NCBI RefSeq assembly: GCF_014199625.1
Contig: NZ_JACHNY010000004.1
Span: forward strand, 62,001 to 126,000
Direction of reading: 5' to 3'
Length of the DNA: 64,000 nucleotides
Origin: Sphingomonas abaci
GTDB lineage: Bacteria; Pseudomonadota; Alphaproteobacteria; Sphingomonadales; Sphingomonadaceae
Shown piece by piece: positions 42,717 to 51,079 of the stretch. Under the pieces are notes generated by a model, which was not told the origin of the DNA, did not search any database, and saw only the letters and a list, made by a program, of their open reading frames with translations. The translations under genes were made by a program, and so were the position numbers. Numbering within the stretch: the first letter of the stretch is position 1; each line of letters starts with the position of its first letter.

Positions 42717-42808
42717 GGCGGGTCGGGTCCTTCGGGTCGGTCTGGCGCGGCAGCGCATCTGGAAGCCCGATCAAGCGCGGATTGGCGGTTGCTTCTCAAG
42801 CGGGTGGG

Positions 42809-42831
42809 GTAGTGGCGCGGCGCGCCACTAC
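42809..42831. promoter_or_regulatory. late-gene palindrome between O and P
   Basis: A perfect nine-base stem, GTAGTGGCG (42809-42817) and CGCCACTAC (42823-42831), with a five-base centre. It is a variant of the other three (AGTGGCG instead of TGTGGCG). It lies between the divergent O and P genes, 62 bases (centre) before the P ATG at 42882 and 104 before O, where P2 has divergent late promoters. Confidence 0.68.
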
Positions 42832-42881
42832 TTTTGCCGCCTCCCGGCAGGGGGAAGTCGCGCGGCAAGGTCGCCGCGATC

Positions 42882-44705
42882 ATGGCCAACAAGCTCCCCG
42901 CCGACTTTGGCATGTCGCTGCCGCCCGCGACGATGCCGATCGCGCCCGACATTCGTCGGCAGGCGCGCAGTCTGTATTGGCGCGGATGGGGCTGCACCCA
43001 GATCGGGGAAGAGCTTGGCCTAAGCGCCGAGACGGTCAAATCCTGGAAGAACCGTGACGGGTGGGACAAGGCCGCCTGCATCGCCAAGATCGAGGACAAT
43101 CTCGAATGGCGGATCAATACGCTGATCTGCAAAGAGAAGAAGACCGGCGCTGACTATACAGAGCTGGACGCGCTTATGCGCGCGCTGGCGGTCACCGCCA
43201 AGGTCCGCCGCTATGAAGCGCCGGGCGGTCACGAAGGCGACCTGAACGACAAGGTCGCCAACCGCAATGCCGGGCCGAAGAAGGACAAGGCCCCGCGCAA
43301 CCACTTCACGACCGAACAGGTCGAGGAGCTGGAGCGGATTTTTGACGACGAGCTGTTTGGCTATCAACGGACCTGGCGGGACGCGAAGGACGAGCGGACC
43401 CGCATGATCCTGAAGTCGCGCCAGATCGGCGCGACCTGGTATTTCGCGCGCGAGGCGCTGCTCGATGCACTGCGCGGGGGCGGCAACCAGATCTTCCTGT
43501 CCGCCTCCAAGGCGCAGGCGCATATCTTCCGCGCCTATATCATCCAGTTTGCCGCCAAGGTCGGGGTCAAGCTCCAGGGCGATCCGATCGTCGTCAGCGC
43601 CGACACGATGCCGTCCGGCGAGCCAACCGCGGATCTCATCTTCCTCGGCACCAACGCGCGGACCGCGCAGGGCTATCACGGCAACTTCTACTTCGACGAA
43701 TTCTTCTGGACCTACGGCTTTGAGGAGCTGAACAAGGTCGCGTCCGGCATGGCGATGCATAAGCGCTGGCGTCGGACCTATTTCTCGACGCCGTCGAGCG
43801 TCGCGCATCAGGCTCACCCCTATTGGACGGGTGAGCGCCGCAATCGGCGGGTCAAGAAAGCCGATCGCGTCGAAATCAACGTCAAGCATGAGCGCCTGAA
43901 AGACGGCGTACTATGCGAGGACAATGTCTGGCGGCAGATCGTCACGATCGAAGACGCCGACGCGCTCGGCTGCGACCTGTTCAACATTGACGAGCTGCGC
44001 ATTGAATATGCGCCGGATGAATTCGCCAATCTGTTGATGTGCGAGTTCGTGGATGACAGCCTGTCCGCGTTCAAGTTCAACGAAATCCAGCGTTGCACGG
44101 TCGACACCCTGGAGGATTGGACCTGGTTCAATCCGCTTGCCGATCGGCCGGTTGGCTCGCGCGAAGTGTGGGCGGGCTATGATCCGCAGGAGAGCGAAGA
44201 CGGCGACAATGCCGCCCTGGTCATTGCACTGCCGCCGGCCGGGCCGGGCGGCAAATTCCGGCTGCTGGAGAGGCACCAGATCAAGGGCGACTTCCAGGCG
44301 CAGACCGAATTCGTCCTGGCGCGCTTGGCGCGGTACAATTGCAGCTACCTGGGGATCGACGCGAACGGCGTCGGCGCGGCGGTCCACCAGCTCCTGGTTG
44401 GCAAAGGCGTGCGCGGGCTGACCAAAATCGAATATTCGCTGGAAGCCAAGACCGGCATGGTCATGAAGGCGCAGCATAGCTTCGCCCGCCAGCGGATCGA
44501 ATTCGACAGCGGCTGGATCGACCTGCAATCCGCCTTCCTGTCGATCAAGAAGGCGCTGACCACGTCCGGCCGCGCCGTCACCTTCAAGGCAAGCCGCACC
44601 GAAGAGGTGGGCCACGCTGACCTCGCCTGGGCGGCGATGCATATCCTCATCAACGAACCGCTCGACGGGCAGCAGCGCCAGAGGGCGACCATGGAGATTA
44701 TGTGA
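42882..44705 (+). CDS. P: terminase ATPase subunit P
   Basis: A 607-residue packaging motor. An N-terminal HTH (YWRGWGCTQIGEELGLSAET) precedes the ATPase domain with Walker-like LKSRQIGATWYFARE. The later part with the nuclease fold includes GYDPQESEDGDNAALVIALP. The ATG at 42882 (MANKLPADFG) is preferred; a start at 42834 is possible but lies against the palindrome. Confidence 0.94.
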   Translation: MANKLPADFGMSLPPATMPIAPDIRRQARSLYWRGWGCTQIGEELGLSAETVKSWKNRDGWDKAACIAKIEDNLEWRINTLICKEKKTGADYTELDALMRALAVTAKVRRYEAPGGHEGDLNDKVANRNAGPKKDKAPRNHFTTEQVEELERIFDDELFGYQRTWRDAKDERTRMILKSRQIGATWYFAREALLDALRGGGNQIFLSASKAQAHIFRAYIIQFAAKVGVKLQGDPIVVSADTMPSGEPTADLIFLGTNARTAQGYHGNFYFDEFFWTYGFEELNKVASGMAMHKRWRRTYFSTPSSVAHQAHPYWTGERRNRRVKKADRVEINVKHERLKDGVLCEDNVWRQIVTIEDADALGCDLFNIDELRIEYAPDEFANLLMCEFVDDSLSAFKFNEIQRCTVDTLEDWTWFNPLADRPVGSREVWAGYDPQESEDGDNAALVIALPPAGPGGKFRLLERHQIKGDFQAQTEFVLARLARYNCSYLGIDANGVGAAVHQLLVGKGVRGLTKIEYSLEAKTGMVMKAQHSFARQRIEFDSGWIDLQSAFLSIKKALTTSGRAVTFKASRTEEVGHADLAWAAMHILINEPLDGQQRQRATMEIM

Positions 44706-45763
44706 TGGGCAGACGCCAGAACAGCGCCCGCCGGATGGCGCGTGACGAGGCGCGGACCGCCGCGATCGGCGCGATCGACGGCCATGCATCCCGGTCGAAG
44801 GTCGAAGCCTTCACCTTCGGCGAACCGGAACCGGTGCTCGATCGCCGGCAGGTCATGGACATGCTGGAGGTGTGGCACAACGAACGTTGGTATGAACCGC
44901 CGGTGTCGCTCGATGGCCTGGCCCGCGCCTATCGCGTGTCGCCGCACCATAGCTCGGCGATGATTCTGAAGCGCCGGCTGTTGGTCGCCAGCTTCGAGCC
45001 GACGCCTTGGCTGTCGCGGGCGACCTTCGAGAAAGTCGTTCAAGACTATCTGGTGTTCGGCAACGCCTATCTCGAATGCCGCTACAATCTGCTCGGCCGC
45101 CCTATGCGGCTGGATCATGCCCTGGCCAAATATACCCGGCGCGGTATCCAGCCCGGCCGGTTCTTTTACGTGCCCGGCATGACGCCGGAAACGGAGTTCC
45201 GCCCTGGTAGCGTCGTGCATGTCCTTCAGCCTGACGTGAACCAGGAAATCTACGGTGTCCCGGAGTATCTGTCCGCCCTGCAATCTGCGCTTCTCAATGA
45301 AGCCGCCACGCTGTTCCGGCGTCGCTACTATCTCAACGGCAGTCATGCCGGTTATATTCTCTACGCGACCGGTGAATTTGCCGATGGCGATACCGATGCC
45401 ATGCGCGAGGCGCTGAAGAAGTCGAAGGGGCCGGGTAACTTCCGCAATCTCTTCGTCCATGCGCCGGCGGGCAAGGAGGGGTCGGTAAAGATCCTGCCGA
45501 TCGCCGAGGTGGGCGCGAAAGACGAATTCGTCGGGATCAAGAACGCCACGCAAGCGGACGTGCTGGCCGCGCACCGCGTGCCGCCCCAGCTGCTCGGCAT
45601 CGTGCCGGCGCAGGGTTCCGCGTTCGGCAATCCCACCGAAGCCAAGGCGACGTTCTTCGAGCTGGAGATCGAGCCGCTTCAGGGTGTGTTCCTGGACGTG
45701 AATGACCAGCTCGGCTTCGAAGCCGTCCGCTTCAGGGAGACGATCGCGGCCAAGGCCGCCTGA
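44705..45763 (+). CDS. Q: phage portal protein Q
   Basis: A 352-residue portal. It contains VEAFTFGEPEPVLDRR, YLVFGNAYLECRYNLLGRPM and HRVPPQLLGIVPAQGSAFGN, all typical of the P2 family. The start overlaps the end of P. Confidence 0.95.
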   Translation: MGRRQNSARRMARDEARTAAIGAIDGHASRSKVEAFTFGEPEPVLDRRQVMDMLEVWHNERWYEPPVSLDGLARAYRVSPHHSSAMILKRRLLVASFEPTPWLSRATFEKVVQDYLVFGNAYLECRYNLLGRPMRLDHALAKYTRRGIQPGRFFYVPGMTPETEFRPGSVVHVLQPDVNQEIYGVPEYLSALQSALLNEAATLFRRRYYLNGSHAGYILYATGEFADGDTDAMREALKKSKGPGNFRNLFVHAPAGKEGSVKILPIAEVGAKDEFVGIKNATQADVLAAHRVPPQLLGIVPAQGSAFGNPTEAKATFFELEIEPLQGVFLDVNDQLGFEAVRFRETIAAKAA

Positions 45764-45912
45764 TTTTCGCGCTCGGCCGTCCAGGCCGAGCGGGGGAGCC
45801 GGGTTGCAGCCCGGATCACCGACGAGGGGAAGCTCGCCACGACACGATGGCTAATCGGCCGTCCGCACCCGGATCGCTCCGGGCGCGCTCTATCTGCGTG
45901 GATTATCTTAAC

Positions 45913-46728
45913 ATGACGTATCTTTCTCCGGTCGACCCCGTCTCCCCGGCCGCCGGCTATATCGGCGGCAAGCGCAACCTGGCGGCGCGCCTGGTCGCGC
46001 TGATCGGTGGCATCCCGCATGACGGCTATGCCGAGCCGTTCGTCGGCATGGGCGGCGTCTTCCTGCGCCGTCGCATCCGGCCGCGCGTCGAGGTGATCAA
46101 CGATGCATCGGGCGACGTGGCGACGTTCTTCCGCGTCCTGCAGGAGCACTATGCCTATTTCCTGGACATGCTGCGCTTCCGGATCGCCAGCCGGGCCGAG
46201 TTCGAACGGCTCCGCGCGCTGCCGGCCGAGCGACTGACCGACCTTCAGCGCGCCGCGCGCTTCCTTTACCTTCAGCGCCTGGCGTTCGGGGGCAAGGTGG
46301 CAGGGCGCGGCTTCGGCGTTGATCGCGGCAACGGCGCGCGGTTCAACGTCACCAAGCTGGAGCCGATGCTCGCCGACATCCATGAGCGGCTGGCAGGGGT
46401 GACCATCGAGCAGCTGGACTTCGGCGAGTTCATCCGGCGCTACGATCGCGCCGGAATGCTGTTCTACCTCGATCCGCCCTACTGGGGTTGCGAAACCGAC
46501 TATGGGCAGGACGTGTTCGGCCGAGCGGACTTCGAGCGCCTGGCAACCCAGCTCCGCGACATCCGTGGCGGCTTCCTCATGTCGATCAACGACACACCCG
46601 GCGTCCGCGCGACGTTCGCCGGCTTCCACCTGCTGGAGGTGACCACGACCTATACGGTCGGACAGGGAGCCGCGACCAAGGCACCCGAGCTGGTGATCAG
46701 CAACATGCCGCTGTCCCTGCCGGGCTGA
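45913..46728 (+). CDS. DNA adenine methylase (Dam-type)
   Basis: A 271-residue N6-adenine methyltransferase. YIGGKRNLAARLVALI opens the fold, AEPFVGMGG is the AdoMet-binding motif and DPPYWGCETDYG is the catalytic motif IV. The ATG at 45913 keeps the family start; an upstream start at 45847 adds 22 unconserved residues. It follows Q and probably modifies phage DNA to escape host restriction. The sequence specificity is not visible. Confidence 0.88.
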   Translation: MTYLSPVDPVSPAAGYIGGKRNLAARLVALIGGIPHDGYAEPFVGMGGVFLRRRIRPRVEVINDASGDVATFFRVLQEHYAYFLDMLRFRIASRAEFERLRALPAERLTDLQRAARFLYLQRLAFGGKVAGRGFGVDRGNGARFNVTKLEPMLADIHERLAGVTIEQLDFGEFIRRYDRAGMLFYLDPPYWGCETDYGQDVFGRADFERLATQLRDIRGGFLMSINDTPGVRATFAGFHLLEVTTTYTVGQGAATKAPELVISNMPLSLPG

Positions 46729-46831
46729 TCGCGGCTCGACCGGGCGCGGCCCCGCGCCGCGCCCGGATCTGGCGCTGCCGGCATGTCGCTCCGGCCTTGC
46801 GCCCCGTTCCACTTCTGTTCCACATGGTCGG

Positions 46832-47098
46832 GTGACCAAACGCGACCTCGATACCTTGCTGGTGGCGGTGTCCGTCTTGCGCGCCGCGCTTGCGCTGGCC
46901 GAGGCGGAGATCCTTCAGACGACCGGCGTGCGCCTGGCGCTTCGCGTGCTGCTGCTGCACTGCCGGCAGCGCGACCCGCTGATCGACTATTGGACAGCGG
47001 CCGGGCTGGATGATCCGGTCGCCCGCGTCGCCGGCATGACCGATGCTTTCCAAGCCATCATTCGGCAGCTCCGGGCCACCGGTTCCTATCAGATCTGA
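46832..47098 (+). CDS. hypothetical small protein
   Basis: An 88-residue protein from a GTG at 46832. It is helical (LLVAVSVLRAALALAEAEIL) and contains two segments that could form a helical bundle. It lies 103 bases after the methylase on the same strand. No family is recognised. Confidence 0.5.
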   Translation: MTKRDLDTLLVAVSVLRAALALAEAEILQTTGVRLALRVLLLHCRQRDPLIDYWTAAGLDDPVARVAGMTDAFQAIIRQLRATGSYQI

Positions 47099-47583
47099 CT
47101 GCCGGCGGGCCGGCCTCGCTGCTGCCCAGGGGAGGCCGTGTCGCGTCGGTCCGGCAACGTAGCGGCGCATCCCGCCGGACCTCGCGCCGCGCCCTGGCGG
47201 CCGCCCCCGGCCGCCCCCCGGCCCCTCCACAGGCCCGAACCTGCGACCCCAAATCCCGCGCTTTTCCCCCCGCCTCGCCCGCCCGCTTTTCGTGTCGCTT
47301 TTGGTGCAGTGTCAGCGCCGCCAGAAACCGGCCCAGGTCCTGGGCCGGATCGCTGATTGTTTATTCCGATCACTGGTGCGGATCGGTGCAGCTACGGGGC
47401 AGCGGGGGCGTCGGTGGTGGGAAAAGCGGCACGGCCCTTGCCTGCTCCCCCCTAGGGAGCACCGACCCCGCGCAAGCGGGGGCGTTCCACAGCGGTCCTG
47501 GGGCGCTGCGGCTTGGGGGCATCGGGGCCTGGAGGCTTGGTGGAGCAGCAAACTGCGCACGCCGGAGGCGTTCCTTTTCCCCT
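47099..47583. other. 485-base region with several dyads, no gene
   Basis: Between the small gene and the winged-helix gene I see no convincing coding frame. It holds a perfect 21-base palindrome at 47328-47348 (arms CCGGCCCAGG and CCTGGGCCGG), a hairpin GCTCCC/GGGAGC at 47444-47460 and a hairpin CCCCGC-gcaa-GCGGGG at 47466-47481. One may end the convergent transcripts; the palindrome could be an operator or part of a replication origin. Confidence 0.5.
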
Positions 47584-48300
47584 TTATCCTTGAAGGGCTG
47601 GGTTCTCACCGCCGGACAGAATCGCGTTCTTGGCATCGAACGCGGCCCCGAATGAGCGCAAGCTCCGGCCGAGCGGGCTTGTGGGATCGCACATTGCGGC
47701 CGCCACCGCCTCGGCCTGTTCATGCTCCGTCATGGCACGGTGGGCACGCGCCTCGCGGTCGCGCAGCTCGGCCGCGTCCCGCTGCGCCTCGGTTGGCCGA
47801 CGCATCAGCCGGCGGACGAAATCGGCCGCCGCCTTGGGCAGCGTTAGGCGATAGGCGTTGGTCGCCTGCTTTACCTGGGGGCCGAAGGGGTCCGGGTTCT
47901 CGACCGGCTCGAAGCGTCGTATCCAGTCCAGGAAGCCTTCTGCCTTTAGGCGCGCCAGCGCCTTGGTCACGGCGTCAACGCTGCGATTTAGCCAGCCGCA
48001 GATCGTCGCGATCGACGGCTCTAGGCGACCGTCCTTCCAGCCGATCCGCCGCATCAGCTCGCGATAGACTTCCAAGCCGACATGGCCGATCGGTCCATTG
48101 CGCTTGCCCGGCTGCTTGTTCTTGCGGTCATGGTCCTCGGCCGCGCGCATCCGCGCGTTGAACTCGCGCCGATCGAACGGCGTCCAGAAGCGGCTTTCGC
48201 GCGCGCCGACCTTGTAGCTGTTCCGCCGGACCGGCTGGCCGGTCCGATGGACTTTCCGGACGGTGCGGGTGGCGACTTCGTGCAGGGAGCGCGCGGTCAT
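47584..48300 (-). CDS. winged-helix DNA-binding protein, possible replication protein
   Basis: A 238-residue protein. A basic N-terminus (VRKVHRTGQPVRRNSYKV) precedes GPIGHVGLEVYRELMRRIGW and SIATICGWLNRSVDAVTKAL, which form a winged helix like those of RepA-type initiators and GntR-like proteins. The rest is helical and Arg/Glu-rich. It lies between the integrase and the non-coding dyad region. It is the best candidate for phage replication initiation, but only by elimination. Confidence 0.5.
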   Translation of the reverse strand: MTARSLHEVATRTVRKVHRTGQPVRRNSYKVGARESRFWTPFDRREFNARMRAAEDHDRKNKQPGKRNGPIGHVGLEVYRELMRRIGWKDGRLEPSIATICGWLNRSVDAVTKALARLKAEGFLDWIRRFEPVENPDPFGPQVKQATNAYRLTLPKAAADFVRRLMRRPTEAQRDAAELRDREARAHRAMTEHEQAEAVAAAMCDPTSPLGRSLRSFGAAFDAKNAILSGGENPALQG

Positions 48301-48319
48301 GCCGTCGCTCCCTTGCGGG

Positions 48320-49579
48320 TCAGCTCTGCCGTGGGCCGTTCAGCAGCGCGGCTGGATCGACCAGGCCCTCCGACAGCAAGTCCGCCCACTCCTGCGCCAG
48401 CTCGCGCCGACGTGGCATATAGGCGGCTCTGTTGTAGGCCGCTTCCACTCCGCTCGGCACATGCGCCAGCATAAGGTCGATGATCGCCCGATCGCCGGCC
48501 CGCCCTTCGTGCAGCGCGCGTTCGTTCATCACAGTTGAGAAGGTCGAGCGCCAGCCGTGCGGCACATGGACCCCGGAAAAGCCGGCCTCCCGATAGAGCT
48601 TGCTTACTGTGCTGTCGCTGATCGCCCGACGCGGATGCCGGACGCTGCGAAAGATGAGTGGTCCCCTGCCCGCCAGATCCATGGCGAGGCGCACGACCTG
48701 CACCGCTTGTCGCGATAGTGGGACGATGAACTCGAAGGCCGCGTCCTCCTTCCGATCGACCGCCAATTTCAGCTTCGCCGGCGGGATGCGCCAGATCGGC
48801 GAGTCGCCGTCCAGTCCCTCGAACTCGGCCGGCTCCGCCAATCGCACAACGCTCGATCGAACGACCGTCAGCGCCAGCAGCCGGGATGCCAGCTTGGTCA
48901 ACGGGTGCGCCGGCTGCGCTTCCACCTGCTGAAGCACCTTGCGCGCGGCCGGCACCGTGCGCACCGCGCATGACTTGCTCTTCTTCGCCTTGCCCAGGGC
49001 ACTGCGCGCGACCGCTGCTGGGTCGGCCGAAGCGATGCCACTGCCGATCGCCCGCGCGAAGATCTCCGAGATCCGTTGCCGGACGCGATGCGCCGTCTCG
49101 ACCGCGCCGCGCTCCTCGATCGGCCGCAGCACCTCCAACACCAAAGGCGTGGTGATCGCCTCGATCGGCAATTTGCCGAGGCGCGGGAAGACGTCCTGCT
49201 CCAAGCTGCGCTTCACGATACTCGCATAGCGCGGCGACCAGGTTGCCTCCTGGCTGTCGTACCATTCCAGCGCCACGACCTGGAACGTCGAAGCGGCCTT
49301 GGCGCTCTGCGCGGCCGAGCGCTGGCGCTTGTCGACTGCCGGATCGACCCCCGATCGCAAGGTGCGAGCCGCGTTCGCCTTCAGCTCGCGCGCTTCCGTC
49401 AGCGTCACGTCCGGATAGGGGCCGAATACGAGTCGCTTCTCCTTGCCCGCGAACCGGTACTTCCAGCGCCACGATTTGTAGCCGCTCGGCAACACCTCCA
49501 GATAGAGGCCGCCCGAATCGCTCATCTTGAACGGCTTGTCCGCGCCCTTCGCCCGCCGACAGGCGACGTCGGTCAGCAC
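48320..49579 (-). CDS. int: tyrosine integrase, P4/DUF4102 family
   Basis: A site-specific recombinase of about 420 residues. The N-terminal DUF4102 arm-binding domain, with LSDSGGLYLEV-like text (MSDSGGLYLEVLPSG) and WRWKYRFAGKEKRLVFGPYP, is clear. A core-binding domain follows at about 95-190. The catalytic domain shows Arg in VVRSSVVRLAE, HGWRSTFSTV (HxxR), LAHV and Tyr in AAYNRAAYM. The start is not ATG: GTG at 49579 or TTG at 49582. It lies beside its target tRNA-Tyr. Confidence 0.93.
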   Translation of the reverse strand: MLTDVACRRAKGADKPFKMSDSGGLYLEVLPSGYKSWRWKYRFAGKEKRLVFGPYPDVTLTEARELKANAARTLRSGVDPAVDKRQRSAAQSAKAASTFQVVALEWYDSQEATWSPRYASIVKRSLEQDVFPRLGKLPIEAITTPLVLEVLRPIEERGAVETAHRVRQRISEIFARAIGSGIASADPAAVARSALGKAKKSKSCAVRTVPAARKVLQQVEAQPAHPLTKLASRLLALTVVRSSVVRLAEPAEFEGLDGDSPIWRIPPAKLKLAVDRKEDAAFEFIVPLSRQAVQVVRLAMDLAGRGPLIFRSVRHPRRAISDSTVSKLYREAGFSGVHVPHGWRSTFSTVMNERALHEGRAGDRAIIDLMLAHVPSGVEAAYNRAAYMPRRRELAQEWADLLSEGLVDPAALLNGPRQS

Positions 49580-49582
49580 CAA

Positions 49583-49643
49583 ATGCCCCCGCGAATGCCG
49601 ATGCCCCCATCAGCGAAAGCCGATGCCCCGAAAATGCCCCCAG
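49583..49643. promoter_or_regulatory. probable integrase arm-type sites, right
   Basis: Four copies of ATGCCCC(C) at 49583-49590, 49601-49610, 49623-49630 and 49634-49643 lie between the integrase start and the tRNA. They match the repeats at 12185-12225. Some overlap the integrase start region, so integrase could repress itself. Confidence 0.65.
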
Positions 49644-49753
49644 ATTGCTTGCGCTGCATGGGGGCCTTGTGGGACCCTGCGGGACCTCAAACAAGGGCAG
49701 AAAACGCAGAAAAGCGCCCCGAATGGGACGCTTTGGGATGCTGGGGGATGAAG

Positions 49754-49771
49754 GGTTGGTGGAAGGGACTG
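49754..49771. other. attachment site, right (attR core)
   Basis: The 18-base core ggttggtggaagggactg, identical to 12104-12121. It covers the CCA end and 3' acceptor strand of the tRNA-Tyr gene, so integration leaves the tRNA intact. Confidence 0.9.
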
Positions 49772-49842
49772 GATTCGAACCAGTGTACACTTGCGTGGGC
49801 AGATTTACAGTCTGCTGCCTTTAACCACTCGGCCACCCTTCC
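49757..49842 (-). tRNA. tRNA-Tyr (GTA)
   Basis: An 86-base tRNA with encoded CCA and a long variable arm, as in bacterial tRNA-Tyr. Acceptor GGAAGGG (5' end at 49842) pairs with CCCTTCC near 49761. The anticodon loop CTGTAAA gives GTA. It is the prophage target. Confidence 0.97.
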
Positions 49843-50034
49843 ACGGGAGGCGCTCGGAAGCGAGGCGGCCTCTTGGCGAAGCGCGGCGCGGCTGTCAACG
49901 CCTTTGCGCGCTCTGGCGGCGGAAAGCTTGCACCCGGACCGCATGACGCATAGCGGAGACGCCATCCCGAACGCGCGCGCGGCTCCGCCCTTCGCGTTCA
50001 CCCGACGACGAACCGATTGTGAGGAATTTCGCTG

Positions 50035-50799
50035 ATGGCACGTAAAGGCCACCGCCCCAGCACCGGCGTGGGCAACCGGCCGCGCTTCTGGGGCCGCCAT
50101 GCGGTCACCGCCGCGCTCGCCAATCCCGAGCGCACCGTGCGCAAGCTGTGGATGACGCGCGAGGCCGCCGCCCAGCTCGACGTGCCGCCGGTGATCCCGG
50201 TCGTCTATGCCGATGTCGCCGATCTCGGCCGGCTGGTCCCCTCCGACGCGCCGCACCAGGGCGTGGTGGCCGAGGTCGACCCGCTGGAGGACATGTGGCT
50301 GGGCGATCTGCTGCAACAGGCGCAGAACGACCCGCCCGAGCGCCAGCGGCCGCTGGTCGTGTTGGACCAGGTGACCGATCCACACAATGTCGGCGCGATC
50401 CTGCGTTCGGCCGCCGCCTTCGACGCGCTGGGCATCGTCACGCAGGATCGCCACGCCCCGCCCGAATCGGGCACGGTCGCGCGCGCCGCCTCCGGCGCGC
50501 TGGAGACGGTGCCCTGGGTGCGGGTCGTCAACCTCGCCCGCGCGCTGGACGAGATCGCGGAGGCGGGCTTCTGGCGGATCGGCCTGACCGGCCATGCCCG
50601 GGGCACGCTGGCCGAAGTGATGGGTCCGCAGCGCATCTGCATCGTGCTCGGCGCGGAGGGCGAAGGGATGCGCCAGAATACCGAGGCGCATTGCGACGAG
50701 TTGGCGCGCCTGCCCATCTCGAACCTGGTCGAGAGCCTGAACGTGTCCAACGCGGCCGCGGTCGCGCTCTACGCCGTGGCGGCGCGGGCGAAGGATTAG
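50035..50799 (+). CDS. rlmB: RlmB-type 23S rRNA 2'-O-methyltransferase (SPOUT, TrmH family)
   Basis: A 254-residue AdoMet-dependent methyltransferase, probably for G2251 in 23S rRNA. GRHAVTAALANPERTVRKLW starts the substrate-binding domain. The SPOUT knot motifs DQVTDPHNVGAILRSAAAFD, IVLGAEGEGM and ISNLVESLNVSNAAAVALY are all present. An exact site assignment needs comparison with other TrmH members. Confidence 0.88.
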   Translation: MARKGHRPSTGVGNRPRFWGRHAVTAALANPERTVRKLWMTREAAAQLDVPPVIPVVYADVADLGRLVPSDAPHQGVVAEVDPLEDMWLGDLLQQAQNDPPERQRPLVVLDQVTDPHNVGAILRSAAAFDALGIVTQDRHAPPESGTVARAASGALETVPWVRVVNLARALDEIAEAGFWRIGLTGHARGTLAEVMGPQRICIVLGAEGEGMRQNTEAHCDELARLPISNLVESLNVSNAAAVALYAVAARAKD

Positions 50800-50828
50800 G
50801 CCCTTCGGAACGGCTTCCTGGTGCGCGC

Positions 50829-51027
50829 AACCCTGCACCACCCTGGCGCAGGCCGGGGTCCGGTGACGGGACGCCTCCGGCCGGTCGCCGACGCCCCCAC
50901 CTGGACCGCGGCTTTCGCGGGAACCGCGCGCAACCTCTGGCCGTGCTCCTGCCTGCGCAGGAGCACCAGCCTATGCGATCCGCGGACCGAACCCTTGCCA
51001 CGGTCCCGCCCTCGCCGGGATGGTGAC
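50829..51027. repeat. REP-like intergenic repeats
   Basis: In the 280-base gap after rlmB, cctggcgcaggccggggtcc near 50838 and ccctcgccgggatggtgac near 51007 resemble the element at 4740-4829. A separate perfect ten-base stem, GTGCTCCTGC (50943-50952) with GCAGGAGCAC (50957-50966), lies between. No gene is seen here. Confidence 0.6.
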
Positions 51028-51079
51028 GGAGCGTCACGATTCGCCAGTCCCCCTTCTTGTTGCCGGTCCGTTCCGCTAC

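Larger units (their letters stand above)
12104..49771. mobile_element. P2-like prophage integrated at tRNA-Tyr
   Basis: An 18-base direct repeat, ggttggtggaagggactg, bounds the element at 12104-12121 and 49754-49771. The right copy forms the 3' end of the tRNA-Tyr gene, and a P4-type integrase lies just inside it. Between the repeats lie homologues of P2 Q, P, O, N, M, L, X, lysis genes, R, S, J, I, H, V, W, FI, FII, E, E', T, U, D and Ogr, plus a repressor and Cro-like pair. All essential morphogenesis genes have intact frames, so the element could be inducible. A P2 A-type replication protein is not seen. The length of about 37.7 kb is somewhat greater than P2 (33.6 kb). Confidence 0.95.
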
